A stretch of 64,000 bases of DNA. Origin: Enterococcus phoeniculicola ATCC BAA-412. Lineage in GTDB: Bacteria > Bacillota > Bacilli > Lactobacillales > Enterococcaceae. The notes under the pieces are model-generated. The model had not been told where the DNA came from, made no database searches, and worked only from the letters and a program-made list of their open reading frames with translations. The position numbers and the translations under genes were made by a program. The stretch is from the NCBI RefSeq assembly GCF_000407505.1, contig NZ_ASWE01000003.1, positions 558,001 to 622,000 of the forward strand. Reading direction: 5' to 3'. Below, piece after piece: positions 16,746 through 25,416 of this stretch (the first letter of the stretch is position 1; the number at the start of each line of letters is the position of its first letter).

Positions 16746-17675
16746 ATGGATTATGTAAAAGGAGTTACCTTTGGGTTTATGAGTAAAAAAGGAGAATGGG
16801 CGACAAGTCAGGCAAAAGAATCACTTCGGCTAATGAAAGAAGGGTGTGGTGCAGATCATGTCATTTTACCTATTGTGGTAGAGCAAAAAACTGCACAGTC
16901 AACTGAAATTGATTGGAAAGGAGAAACTGTATTAAGCGATAGCGAGGTGACAGAGTTGATTACTTTTGCTAAATCAATTGGACTGAAAGTCATCCTTAAA
17001 CCAATGGTGAATATAAGTGACGGGACATGGCGCGCGCATATCAATTTTTTTGAATACGATGTTCCTTGTGAACCAAAATGGAGTGAGTGGTTTGCTTCAT
17101 ACACAGAATATATTGTGCATTATGCAAAAATTGCAGAACAAACCGCCTGTGAATTGTTTGTAATTGGCTGTGAGTTAGTTAATACAGATCGTCGGGATGC
17201 ACAATGGCGCAAGCTGATTAAAGAAGTACGTCTGTCTTACAAAGGAGTGATTACCTATAACTGTGATAAATATCAGGAGACCCATGTTACTTGGTGGGAT
17301 GCGGTAGATGTGATTTCTTCTTCAGGTTACTATCCAATAGATAAGTGGTCACAGGAATTAGATCGAATTGAAGCCGTTGTTTTTAGGGAGAATAAGCCTT
17401 TTTTCTTTTGTGAAGCTGGCTGTCCCAGCAGAGAAGGCAGTGAATATTTACCAAATGATTGGTCGCTTACAGGGAAAGTAAATCAGCAATCTCAAGGGAA
17501 GTGGTATCAGGCAATGTTTGATGCTTGTCAAACGAGAAGCTGGGTAAAAGGATTTGGATTATGGGACTGGAAAGCGACTCTTTATAAAAAAGAAGAAGCA
17601 AATATGGATATGGATTATGCCTTGTATGGCAAGGTTTCTGAAGGAATTGTTCAAAAATTTTACAAAAATATATAA
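16746..17675 (+). CDS. GH113-family beta-mannanase/mannosidase (intracellular)
   Basis: A 309-residue TIM-barrel glycosidase resembling family GH113, whose members cleave beta-1,4-mannan. Candidate catalytic glutamates are Glu143 in FVIGCELVN and Glu223 in FFCEAGCPS. Their 80-residue spacing equals that of the acid/base and nucleophile in the characterised Alicyclobacillus GH113 mannanase (from memory). Conserved Trp-rich loops (THVTWWDAVDVI, GLWDWK) also fit. There is no signal peptide, so it acts on imported oligosaccharides. ATG at 16746 has TTTTGGAGG five bases upstream; a longer frame from 16719 lacks a site. It is divergent from the epimerase and 90 bases upstream of the ABC transporter genes. 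Confidence 0.82.
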   Translation: MDYVKGVTFGFMSKKGEWATSQAKESLRLMKEGCGADHVILPIVVEQKTAQSTEIDWKGETVLSDSEVTELITFAKSIGLKVILKPMVNISDGTWRAHINFFEYDVPCEPKWSEWFASYTEYIVHYAKIAEQTACELFVIGCELVNTDRRDAQWRKLIKEVRLSYKGVITYNCDKYQETHVTWWDAVDVISSSGYYPIDKWSQELDRIEAVVFRENKPFFFCEAGCPSREGSEYLPNDWSLTGKVNQQSQGKWYQAMFDACQTRSWVKGFGLWDWKATLYKKEEANMDMDYALYGKVSEGIVQKFYKNI

Positions 17676-17680
17676 TAAAT

Positions 17681-17740
17681 TTAAATAAAGTATATACATT
17701 TAACAAAGAAGATGTTATCATTTATTTGCAATCGCTTACT
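17681..17740 (+). promoter_or_regulatory. Operator-like motif and perfect cre upstream of the mannan ABC genes
   Basis: TTTAAATAAAGTATATA (17681-17697) is the reverse complement of the TATATACTTT(W)TAAA motif seen elsewhere in this locus. TTGCAATCGCTTACT (17726-17740) fits the CcpA consensus WTGNAANCGNWNNCW at all fixed positions. Together they suggest substrate induction plus catabolite repression of the transporter operon. Confidence 0.65.
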
Positions 17741-17765
17741 AAAATAATTTTTTGGAGGAATTATA

Positions 17766-19076
17766 ATGAAAAAGAAATCAATTTTAAGTTTATTAGGTCT
17801 TTCAGCCGCGAGTTTATTTGTTTTAGGCGCATGTGGTAAGTCAGATGACTCTGCCAAAACAGACAAAGATGGAAAAGAAACCATCACTTTTATTAACCAT
17901 AAAACCGACTGGGAAGGAAACGGTAAATGGGATAACTACATGAAGGAATTTAACAAGAAATACCCAGATATTAAAGTGGAAATCCAAACAATCACCGACT
18001 ACGCGGGTCAAATGAAAACACGAATGAACAGTGATGAGTACGGCGACTTACTGATGTTGCCTGGAGATATTCAACCACAAGAATTTGCAACATTCTTTGA
18101 ACCATTAGGAGAGAAAGAAGAGTTGGCGAAAACATATATGGGCTTAAACGACCGTTCTTACGATGGCGTATCGTATGGGATTCCAACGCAGATGAATGCT
18201 ACTGGGATGGTTGTAAATAAGAAAGTGTTTGAAGAAGCAGGGATTACAGAGTTTCCAAAAACAACGGAAGAGTTTGTTGCGGCTTTAAAAACAATTAAAG
18301 AAAAAAATCCTGATATAACACCACTTTATACAAACTATGCGGCTGGCTGGACACTATCAAACTGGGACTTTGTGCGACCAGGTGCGTCAGGAGATAAAGA
18401 TTTTACCAATAAAATGACCACGGATACGGCACCATTTGAAGAAGGAAAAGTCATGAATGAAATCTATAAAACTCTATATGATGTTAGTAAAGATGGCTTG
18501 ATTGAAGCCGATCCAACAACTACTGATTGGGAACAATCAAAAGTAGACATGGCCAATGGAAAAATTGGAGTGATGGTTTTAGGCAGCTGGGCAGTTCCTC
18601 AAATTCAAGAAGTAAACCCAGATACAGCAGATGACATTACATTCCAAGCATTTCCAATGACCGCTTCTGATGGAAAACAATATATGGGTGTCGGTGGTGA
18701 CTATAACTTAGCTATCAATGTTCACAGCAAAAATAAAGAAGCCGCACGTAAATTACTTGACTGGTTAGTTAATGAATCAGATTACGCAGTAGATAATGGC
18801 GGACTGCCAGCGGTGATTGGCGGGAACTATCCAACAGCATTGAAATCAAGTCAAGAAGCCGGTGTTGAGTTGATTGAAGAAAATCCCGCACCAGCAGGAA
18901 AAGAATCATTATTCAGCGACATCAATAATGAGTCTGAGTTGGGTATTGGCACGACAGACGCTGAAAAACAAAGAATCATTGATGCAGCAACTGGTAATAC
19001 GAAAGAAAGCTTTGAAGCAATCATGAAAGACTTCAACAAACGCTGGTCAGATGCTATTAAATCAGTAGGCGAATAA
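17766..19076 (+). CDS. ABC transporter sugar-binding lipoprotein (family 1 extracellular solute-binding protein)
   Basis: A 436-residue lipoprotein. The signal peptide ends in the lipobox LGAC with lipid-modified Cys at about residue 21, followed by the charged linker GKSDDSAKTDKDGKE. The mature part has the two-lobed fold of oligosaccharide-binding proteins (TITFINHKTDWEGNGKWDNYM, KIGVMVLGSWAVPQI, PMTASDGKQYMGVGGDYNLAIN). It captures oligosaccharides at the outer membrane face and passes them to the two permeases. No ATPase gene is present in the operon; a shared MsmK/UgpC-type ATPase, such as the one at 43163 or another elsewhere, would be needed. ATG at 17766 with TTGGAGG. Substrate inferred from neighbours: beta-manno- or galactomanno-oligosaccharides. 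Confidence 0.88.
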   Translation: MKKKSILSLLGLSAASLFVLGACGKSDDSAKTDKDGKETITFINHKTDWEGNGKWDNYMKEFNKKYPDIKVEIQTITDYAGQMKTRMNSDEYGDLLMLPGDIQPQEFATFFEPLGEKEELAKTYMGLNDRSYDGVSYGIPTQMNATGMVVNKKVFEEAGITEFPKTTEEFVAALKTIKEKNPDITPLYTNYAAGWTLSNWDFVRPGASGDKDFTNKMTTDTAPFEEGKVMNEIYKTLYDVSKDGLIEADPTTTDWEQSKVDMANGKIGVMVLGSWAVPQIQEVNPDTADDITFQAFPMTASDGKQYMGVGGDYNLAINVHSKNKEAARKLLDWLVNESDYAVDNGGLPAVIGGNYPTALKSSQEAGVELIEENPAPAGKESLFSDINNESELGIGTTDAEKQRIIDAATGNTKESFEAIMKDFNKRWSDAIKSVGE

Positions 19077-19154
19077 CAATCGCATAGATAATTTGTTCAA
19101 AACAATGGAGCGCTTCTATTGATTTTCTGATTGAACATAAACTAAATGAATCGC

Positions 19155-19226
19155 TTCATTTGAGTAAGTACAAATGAACAGTCTTAATTGGAGCTGGGAC
19201 AAAAAGTAAACCATTTGTTCTAGCTC
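19155..19226 (+). promoter_or_regulatory. Two hairpins between binding-protein and permease genes
   Basis: TTCATTTG/CAAATGAA (19155-19178) and GAGCTGGGACAAA/TTTGTTCTAGCTC (19191-19226) form stems in the 200-base gap. Neither has a T run. Such structures often protect the upstream mRNA or partly terminate transcription, so that more binding protein than permease is made. Confidence 0.55.
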
Positions 19227-19276
19227 TATCTCTATTCTTTAAATTGCTTTAAACGTTTATAAGGGGGGAACATCTA

Positions 19277-20161
19277 GTGAAAAAATTTAAGCTTAGTCAA
19301 AAAATGGAACAAAGGATTTTAGTCATCAGTTTTACTATCATTCCTGTACTGCTCTTATTAGTTTTTTCTTATTATCCTTTGGTAAAAATGATTCAATACA
19401 GTTTTACCAATTGGAATGGTTACAATCCTTCAAGTGAAGCAGTTGGCTGGGATAACTACAAAACTGTGTTAACCAATCCCAACTATTTTACAGTATTTAA
19501 AACTAGTCTCTATTACTTTATTGCTACATTCTTCCAATTAGGATTTGCTTTGTTATTTGCAACAATCTTATCTTTTAAAGTGAAGTTTGCTAATTTTTGG
19601 AAAGGAATACTCTTTTTTCCATATTTATTAAATGGTGTAGCTATTGGATTTATCTTTCTCTACTTCTATAAAGGTGGCGGAACCTTAGACACTGTACTTA
19701 GTAGTTTGGGGTTGGAAAGTCAAATTCGATTATGGTTGGGAGACCGCTCGATTAACAATATTTCCTTAGCATTTACCTCTGTTTGGCGATATACCGGATT
19801 TAACTTTTTAATTTTCTTAGGTGCAATTCAATCGGTGAATCCTGAAATTTATGAAGCCGCAGAAATTGACGGAGCCAACCGTTGGGATGAGTTCAGATAT
19901 ATCATCATGCCAAGTATCAAAAATATTATTTTCTTGAATATTATTTTAGGCGTAAGTGGTTCGCTAAGTGTATTTGATATTCCATACATCATGACTGGTG
20001 GTTCAAACGGAACAATGACTTTTGTTATCAAAACGATTGATACAGCCTTCAAGTACAACAAGGTTGGTTTGGCATCAGCAATGGCACTTATTTTGCTAGT
20101 AATTGTTATATCTGTGACGGTTATTCAACGATTTGCTACTAGAGAAAAGAGGGATGCGTAA
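19277..20161 (+). CDS. ABC sugar transporter permease (MalF/UgpA type)
   Basis: A 294-residue membrane protein with six predicted helices. The EAA loop that docks the ATPase is EIYEAAEIDGANRWDEFRYIIMP. The N-terminus is cytoplasmic and basic (KKFKLSQKMEQR). GTG at 19277 follows AAGGGGGG and is the only start placed well for that site. It overlaps the next permease gene by one base (TAATG), showing translational coupling. It forms the heterodimeric channel with the following gene. Confidence 0.9.
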   Translation: MKKFKLSQKMEQRILVISFTIIPVLLLLVFSYYPLVKMIQYSFTNWNGYNPSSEAVGWDNYKTVLTNPNYFTVFKTSLYYFIATFFQLGFALLFATILSFKVKFANFWKGILFFPYLLNGVAIGFIFLYFYKGGGTLDTVLSSLGLESQIRLWLGDRSINNISLAFTSVWRYTGFNFLIFLGAIQSVNPEIYEAAEIDGANRWDEFRYIIMPSIKNIIFLNIILGVSGSLSVFDIPYIMTGGSNGTMTFVIKTIDTAFKYNKVGLASAMALILLVIVISVTVIQRFATREKRDA

Positions 20162-21018
20162 TGGAACTCATACAGACACAGAAAAAAAGGAAAAAGAAAG
20201 TAAAAATTACGCCAGGAAACATTTTTAAATATTTGATTCTACTTATTGGAGCAATCGTAGCAATCTTGCCAATTTTGGTTGTGTTCATTGGTTCGTTCAA
20301 ATCCAATAATGAGTTTTTAAGTTCAGGTGTTTTATCATTGCCAAAGAGTTTAGATTTTTCAAACTATAAAACAGCATTCATTAACGGACAAATGTTATTG
20401 GGATTTAAAAATACACTAATCATTTTTGTTATCAGTATGGTGGGCAAGTTAACGTTAGGATCGATGTTTGCCTATGCCATGAGTCGTTTTGAGTTTCGTT
20501 TAAAGAAACTAATTATGGTGTTATTTATGATGGCGATGCTGATTCCGGGAATTACCAGTCAGGTGGCTACATTTCAAATTATTAACAGCATGGGATTATT
20601 TAATACCATGTGGGCAGTCATCGTTTTAAACCTTGGAACAGACGTAATTTCTGTATATGTATTCTTACAATATCTAAATGAGATTCCTATTTCACTAGAT
20701 GAATCAGCCTATTTAGATGGAGCTTCTTATTTTGGTATCTTTTGGCGAATTATCTTACCGAATTTAAAGGCACCCATTGTAACCATGTTGATTATCAGTG
20801 GAGTCGGGGTGTACAACGATTTTTACAATCCATTCCTTTATATGCCAGATCGTAGTTTGAAAGTAATTTCTACCGCATTGTTTGCTTTTAAAGGACCTTA
20901 TGGAACGAACTGGCCTGTAATTTTGGCAGGCGTAATTATTGTTATCTTGCCTATCCTTATTGTGTTCGTCTTTTTACAAAAATATATTTATAACGGTGTT
21001 GCTGGTTCTGTGAAATAA
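20161..21018 (+). CDS. ABC sugar transporter permease (MalG/UgpE type)
   Basis: A 285-residue membrane protein with six helices, starting after a very basic N-terminal tail (QKKRKKKVKI). The EAA loop is DESAYLDGASYFGIFWRIILPNLKAP. It pairs with the preceding permease. ATG at 20161 overlaps the upstream stop codon. It is followed 18 bases later by the YesL-like gene, so the operon continues. Confidence 0.9.
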   Translation: MELIQTQKKRKKKVKITPGNIFKYLILLIGAIVAILPILVVFIGSFKSNNEFLSSGVLSLPKSLDFSNYKTAFINGQMLLGFKNTLIIFVISMVGKLTLGSMFAYAMSRFEFRLKKLIMVLFMMAMLIPGITSQVATFQIINSMGLFNTMWAVIVLNLGTDVISVYVFLQYLNEIPISLDESAYLDGASYFGIFWRIILPNLKAPIVTMLIISGVGVYNDFYNPFLYMPDRSLKVISTALFAFKGPYGTNWPVILAGVIIVILPILIVFVFLQKYIYNGVAGSVK

Positions 21019-21036
21019 GAAGTAAGGGGGTTGCCA

Positions 21037-21645
21037 ATGGAAACAAAACAATCAAAATTAATTCGTGGAGTCGAGTTTTTTTACGAGATGGTGAAGGCAA
21101 GTGTCTATTTTTGGTTTCTATTGTTAAAAAATGGACTCGTCTATGGGATTTTACCAGCAGTAACGTACACGATGATGTATAGTACAACAAATGAAAAAAA
21201 AGAAGAAAAGTTTTTTAGCGTACTTAAAAAGAGAAGGACAGTGATTCCTTATGGAAAGCTTATATCAATGGCTTGGTTCTTAACAGGAAGTCTACTGGCA
21301 GTTACTTATTTTTTGATGAGTCACAAGGACACTCATTCATTTGGTTTGTTTCAAGTGGCCAGCCTTGTTTTCTTCTTTTTATTCACTATCTACCTTTGTT
21401 GGGTGGCATGGTTTCATGTAAAAGGGGTAATAAAAATTAACTGCTATGCACTTAGTTTGGATCAGCTTGTCCGTCATCCAGTGAAAAGTTTGTATATTGG
21501 CAGTTTAATAGTCACAGCAAGCCTGATTGCTTGGGTCAATTTATTTGTTTTTTGTTGCATCGTCCCAGGTCTATTTTGTTGGCTCGTTGAAAAAGGACTA
21601 TGTAAAAATCAGTCAGCAACTCCTACAGTGACTGAAATGAGATAA
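21037..21645 (+). CDS. YesL-family (DUF624) membrane protein
   Basis: A 202-residue membrane protein with about five hydrophobic segments. YesL-like proteins are recurrent companions of carbohydrate ABC transporters and glycosidases in Firmicutes; their role is unknown, perhaps assisting the transporter. The N-terminal FFYEMVKASVYFWFLLLKNGLVYGILPA is typical. ATG at 21037 is chosen, as GTAAGGGGG ends six bases upstream; a TTG two codons earlier touches that site. It lies between the permease and the alpha-galactosidase genes in one operon. Confidence 0.78.
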   Translation: METKQSKLIRGVEFFYEMVKASVYFWFLLLKNGLVYGILPAVTYTMMYSTTNEKKEEKFFSVLKKRRTVIPYGKLISMAWFLTGSLLAVTYFLMSHKDTHSFGLFQVASLVFFFLFTIYLCWVAWFHVKGVIKINCYALSLDQLVRHPVKSLYIGSLIVTASLIAWVNLFVFCCIVPGLFCWLVEKGLCKNQSATPTVTEMR

Positions 21646-21665
21646 AAATTAGAGGAGGAGCTATC

Positions 21666-23900
21666 GTGTCACTTATCTATATAAATAAAGAAACGAAAGA
21701 ATTTCATCTAACTAACGGACAAGTCAGCTATATTTTTCGTGTAATGGAAAAAGTTCAAACACTAGAGCAGCTGTATTATGGTCAAGCAATCACGCACCGT
21801 TCAGATTTTTCTTATCTGATTGAACGTGAAATTCGACCGTCTAATAATCAATTTAAAGCAGACCATACCTCATCTTTAGAACACGTTAAACAGGAATTTC
21901 CAGTCTATGGAACGACTGATTTTCGGTATCCAGCAGTAGAAGTTAGCTATCCTGATGGCGACTCGATTAGCAGATTTCAATATGATTCCTATGAACTTTT
22001 TTCAGGAAAACAAAAAATAAAAGGAATGCCAGCAACCTTTGCAACCGAGTTGGAAGCAGAAACACTAGTTATCCGTTTAAAAGATGAGTATTCGGAGTTA
22101 GAACTTCAGCTTTTTTATACCATCTTTGCTGATGCGCCAGTTATTACCAGGCATTCAAAGCTGATAAATCATGGTAGCGACTCTTTTCAAGTGAACCAAT
22201 TAATGAGTATGAGTGTAGATTTACCAACAAAAGAATATGAGTTTCTTCATCTAACAGGTGCGTGGGCTAGAGAAACACATGTGCGAAGAGAACCGCTGCA
22301 TTACGGGATTCAGTCCATCTCTAGTACACGAGGAGCCAGTAGTCATGTTCATAATCCATTTTTTGCCTTGTGTGAGCCCGCAGCAAATGAATCTGCAGGT
22401 GAGGTATTTGGTTTTAGTCTGATATATAGCGGGAACTTTCTTGGTCAGCTGGAAGTAGACACATATGACATCACTCGTTTGATGTTCGGAATCAATCCAT
22501 TTCAATTTTGTTGGAAGCTAGATCCTAATACATCATTTTCAACGCCAGAAGCAGTTATGGTTTATAGTCAAGCAGGATTAAATGGGATGAGCCAGATTTT
22601 TCATTCCTTTTATCGAAGTCATTTAATTCGTCCAATATGGGCGAAAAAAGAGCGACCTGTTCTATTAAATAATTGGGAAGCAACTTATTTTAATTTTGAT
22701 GAAGAAAAATTGGAAGAGTTAGTTCAAACCGCTAAAGAATTAGAAATTGAGTTGTTTGTGTTGGATGATGGCTGGTTTGGCGAAAGAAATAGTGATAATT
22801 CTTCTTTAGGTGATTGGTCCGTGGATAACAGAAAACTCCCCAATGGTTTATCTGCATTCTCAGACAAAGTACACGAGGCAGGAATGAAGTTTGGGTTATG
22901 GTTTGAACCGGAGATGGTTTCTGCGGACACTGAGTTATTCCAAAAACATCCAGATTGGGTGATTGGCCATCCAAAGAAAAATATTTCTCATGGACGAAAT
23001 CAATTTGTATTAGACTTCAGCCAGTCAGAAGTAGTGGAAGCCATCTTTTTACAGATAAAAGCCATCCTCGATGAGACTACGATTGATTACGTAAAATGGG
23101 ACATGAATCGTTATATATCAGAAGCTTATTCCTCTCATTTAGAAAAAGAGAGACAAGGAGAGGTCTTTCATCGATATATTTTAGGTGTATATGCACTTTA
23201 TGAAAAAATTCTTTCTGAGTATCCGACTTTGTTGATTGAATCGTGTGCGGGAGGCGGTGGACGGTTTGATCCAGCACTTCTGTATTATGCGCCGCAAACA
23301 TGGGCAAGTGATGATACGGATGCAGTGGAGCGTTTAAAGATTCAGTATGGGGCTTCTCTAGTCTATCCTTTGTCCAGCATAGGAAGCCATGTATCTGAGG
23401 TTCCCAATCATCAGGTAGGACGAACGACATCTCTCAAAATGAGAGGGGATGTAGCAACTTTTGGCACATTTGGCTATGAGCTGGATGTAACGAAGCTTTC
23501 AGAACAGCAAAAAGAGGAAGTCAGATGCCAAGTCCGTCAGTTTAAAGACTCTCGTGAATTAGTTCATTCGGGTGATTTTTATCGCTTATTAAGTCCCATG
23601 GATTCAAATGAAGTCGCTTGGATGGTTGTTTCAAAAGATAAACGATCCGCATTGGTGGGCTATTATCAAGTGCTGGCAAAGCCTAATCCTAGCTACAAAC
23701 GCGTAAAACTTCAAGGATTAGAGAAAAAATACAAGTATCAAATAAACGGAAAAATGAGTCGTTACGGCGATGATTTAGTGCAAATAGGATTGCTGCTTGG
23801 TGAAAATTATATTAATCGGGCTAATGACTATTGGGCAAAAGAAAAAGAAGGTGACTTCCAGAGTAAGATGTTCTATCTGGAAGCAATTGATGAGGTGTAA
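21666..23900 (+). CDS. Alpha-galactosidase, GH36
   Basis: A 744-residue GH36 enzyme, the usual size of tetrameric bacterial Aga/RafA. It has an N-terminal beta-supersandwich, a central TIM barrel starting near RPVLLNNWEATYF, and a C-terminal beta domain. The nucleophile Asp is in DYVKWDMNR and the acid/base Asp in WASDDTDAVER; ESCAGGGGRFD is another GH36 signature. It removes terminal alpha-1,6-galactose, for example side chains of galactomannan oligosaccharides or raffinose-type sugars. No signal peptide, so cytosolic. GTG start at 21666 with GAGGAGGAG. It lies within the mannan-type operon and three bases before the GH1 gene. Confidence 0.94.
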   Translation: MSLIYINKETKEFHLTNGQVSYIFRVMEKVQTLEQLYYGQAITHRSDFSYLIEREIRPSNNQFKADHTSSLEHVKQEFPVYGTTDFRYPAVEVSYPDGDSISRFQYDSYELFSGKQKIKGMPATFATELEAETLVIRLKDEYSELELQLFYTIFADAPVITRHSKLINHGSDSFQVNQLMSMSVDLPTKEYEFLHLTGAWARETHVRREPLHYGIQSISSTRGASSHVHNPFFALCEPAANESAGEVFGFSLIYSGNFLGQLEVDTYDITRLMFGINPFQFCWKLDPNTSFSTPEAVMVYSQAGLNGMSQIFHSFYRSHLIRPIWAKKERPVLLNNWEATYFNFDEEKLEELVQTAKELEIELFVLDDGWFGERNSDNSSLGDWSVDNRKLPNGLSAFSDKVHEAGMKFGLWFEPEMVSADTELFQKHPDWVIGHPKKNISHGRNQFVLDFSQSEVVEAIFLQIKAILDETTIDYVKWDMNRYISEAYSSHLEKERQGEVFHRYILGVYALYEKILSEYPTLLIESCAGGGGRFDPALLYYAPQTWASDDTDAVERLKIQYGASLVYPLSSIGSHVSEVPNHQVGRTTSLKMRGDVATFGTFGYELDVTKLSEQQKEEVRCQVRQFKDSRELVHSGDFYRLLSPMDSNEVAWMVVSKDKRSALVGYYQVLAKPNPSYKRVKLQGLEKKYKYQINGKMSRYGDDLVQIGLLLGENYINRANDYWAKEKEGDFQSKMFYLEAIDEV

Positions 23901-23903
23901 AAG

Positions 23904-25331
23904 ATGAAGACAAAATTTCCAAAAGATTTCTGGTGGGGAGCTGCAACGTCAGGACCACAAAGTGAAGGAAGATTTAATAAGCAACATGCCAATGTATTTG
24001 ATTACTGGTATGAAGTAGAGCCGGAAGCATTCTACAATCAAGTAGGACCTGATACAGCTTCAAATTTTTATAACAGCTTCAAAGAAGATATTAGATTAAT
24101 GAAGGAGATTGGGTTAAACAGTGTTCGGACATCAATTCAATGGACACGTCTTATTGATAATCTTGAAGAAGGGACTTTAAATGAAGATGGCGTTCGTTTT
24201 TACAATGAAGTGATTGATGAATTTCTTGCAAACGGGATTCGCCCAGTTATAAATCTTCATCATTTTGATCTTCCTGTTGAGCTGTATCATAAATATGGTG
24301 GTTGGGAATCAAAGCATGTTGTAGAGCTGTTTGTAAAATTTGCTAAGCAATGTTTCACTTTATATGGCGATCGTATCACTGACTGGTTTACATTTAATGA
24401 ACCCATGGTGATTGTGGATGGACAATATTTATACCAATTTCATTATCCGAAAGTGGTTGATGGAAAAAAAGCTGTACAGGTGGCTTATAATATTCAATTA
24501 GCTTCTGCCAAAGCCATTCAAGCGTTTCGTAAAATCAATAAAAATAAGGAAAGCCGAATTGGGACGATTCTTAATTTAACGCCTTCTTATCCTGCTTCCG
24601 CAGAAAAAGAAGATTTAGCAGCAGCAGAGTTTGCTAACTTATGGTTAAATCAAATGTTTTTAGACGCTTCTATTAATGGGGCATTTCCAGAGAAGCTGAT
24701 TTCTTATTTAACAAGGGATGGAGTTATCTGGGAAGCGACTGCTGAGGAGTTAGCAATTATTCAGGCAAACACTATCGACGTTTTAGGTGTGAATTTTTAT
24801 CATCCACATCGAGTATCCAGACCAAGTGTTTCTTCTGACAGCTTGGCGGTTGATTGGATGCCGAATAAATATTATGACGAGTATGATATGCCAGGCAGAC
24901 GAATGAATGTGGATAAAGGCTGGGAAATTTATCCGCAGGCGCTTTATGATATTGCCATTAACATTCGCGATAATTATGGGAATATTGATTGGTTCGTATC
25001 AGAAAACGGGATGGGTGTATCAAGAGAAGAACGCTATTTAAATAAAGAAGGAATGATTGAAGATGATTATCGCATTCAATTTATTCAAGAACATCTCTAC
25101 TGGTTAGCTAAAGGAATAGAAGAAGGCTCAAATTGTTTTGGTTATCACTTGTGGACACCAATTGATTGCTGGTCATGGGGGAATGCCTATCGAAATCGAT
25201 ATGGATTTATTTCTACTAATATTCATACACAAGTAAAGACAATTAAAAAGTCGGGTTATTGGATTAAACAAGTCGCTCTGGAAAACGAAGTGACATTTTC
25301 TGAGACTATTGTTAATAAATTCCAAGAATAA
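23904..25331 (+). CDS. GH1 beta-glycosidase (glucosidase/mannosidase)
   Basis: A 475-residue family GH1 TIM-barrel enzyme. The acid/base Glu is in TFNEP and the nucleophile Glu in SENGMG. In the segment that binds the phosphate of 6-phospho-substrates, the usual Lys of the SWxxGYxKRYG pattern is replaced by Asn (CWSWGNAYRNRYG). This, with an ABC importer rather than a PTS in the operon, suggests unphosphorylated beta-glycosides. It probably trims short beta-manno- or gluco-manno-oligosaccharides; the exact specificity is not readable. ATG at 23904 follows GAGGTGTAAAAG. It is the last enzyme gene before the GntR regulator. Confidence 0.88.
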   Translation: MKTKFPKDFWWGAATSGPQSEGRFNKQHANVFDYWYEVEPEAFYNQVGPDTASNFYNSFKEDIRLMKEIGLNSVRTSIQWTRLIDNLEEGTLNEDGVRFYNEVIDEFLANGIRPVINLHHFDLPVELYHKYGGWESKHVVELFVKFAKQCFTLYGDRITDWFTFNEPMVIVDGQYLYQFHYPKVVDGKKAVQVAYNIQLASAKAIQAFRKINKNKESRIGTILNLTPSYPASAEKEDLAAAEFANLWLNQMFLDASINGAFPEKLISYLTRDGVIWEATAEELAIIQANTIDVLGVNFYHPHRVSRPSVSSDSLAVDWMPNKYYDEYDMPGRRMNVDKGWEIYPQALYDIAINIRDNYGNIDWFVSENGMGVSREERYLNKEGMIEDDYRIQFIQEHLYWLAKGIEEGSNCFGYHLWTPIDCWSWGNAYRNRYGFISTNIHTQVKTIKKSGYWIKQVALENEVTFSETIVNKFQE

Positions 25332-25342
25332 TCGAAGTTAGA

Positions 25343-25380
25343 TAGACAAATGTTCTTAATACACATATACTTTTAAAGTA
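25343..25380 (+). promoter_or_regulatory. Promoter and putative operator of the GntR gene
   Basis: TAGACA (25343-25348), 17-base spacer and TATACT (25366-25371) make a good sigma-A promoter. The perfect odd palindrome TACTTTTAAAGTA overlaps and follows the -10, and the wider motif ATATACTTTTAAA recurs upstream of the mannanase and transporter genes, as expected for autoregulation. Confidence 0.6.
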
Positions 25381-25416
25381 ATAGAGAAAGTTTTTTCTTG
25401 CAGAGGAGGAATAGAC

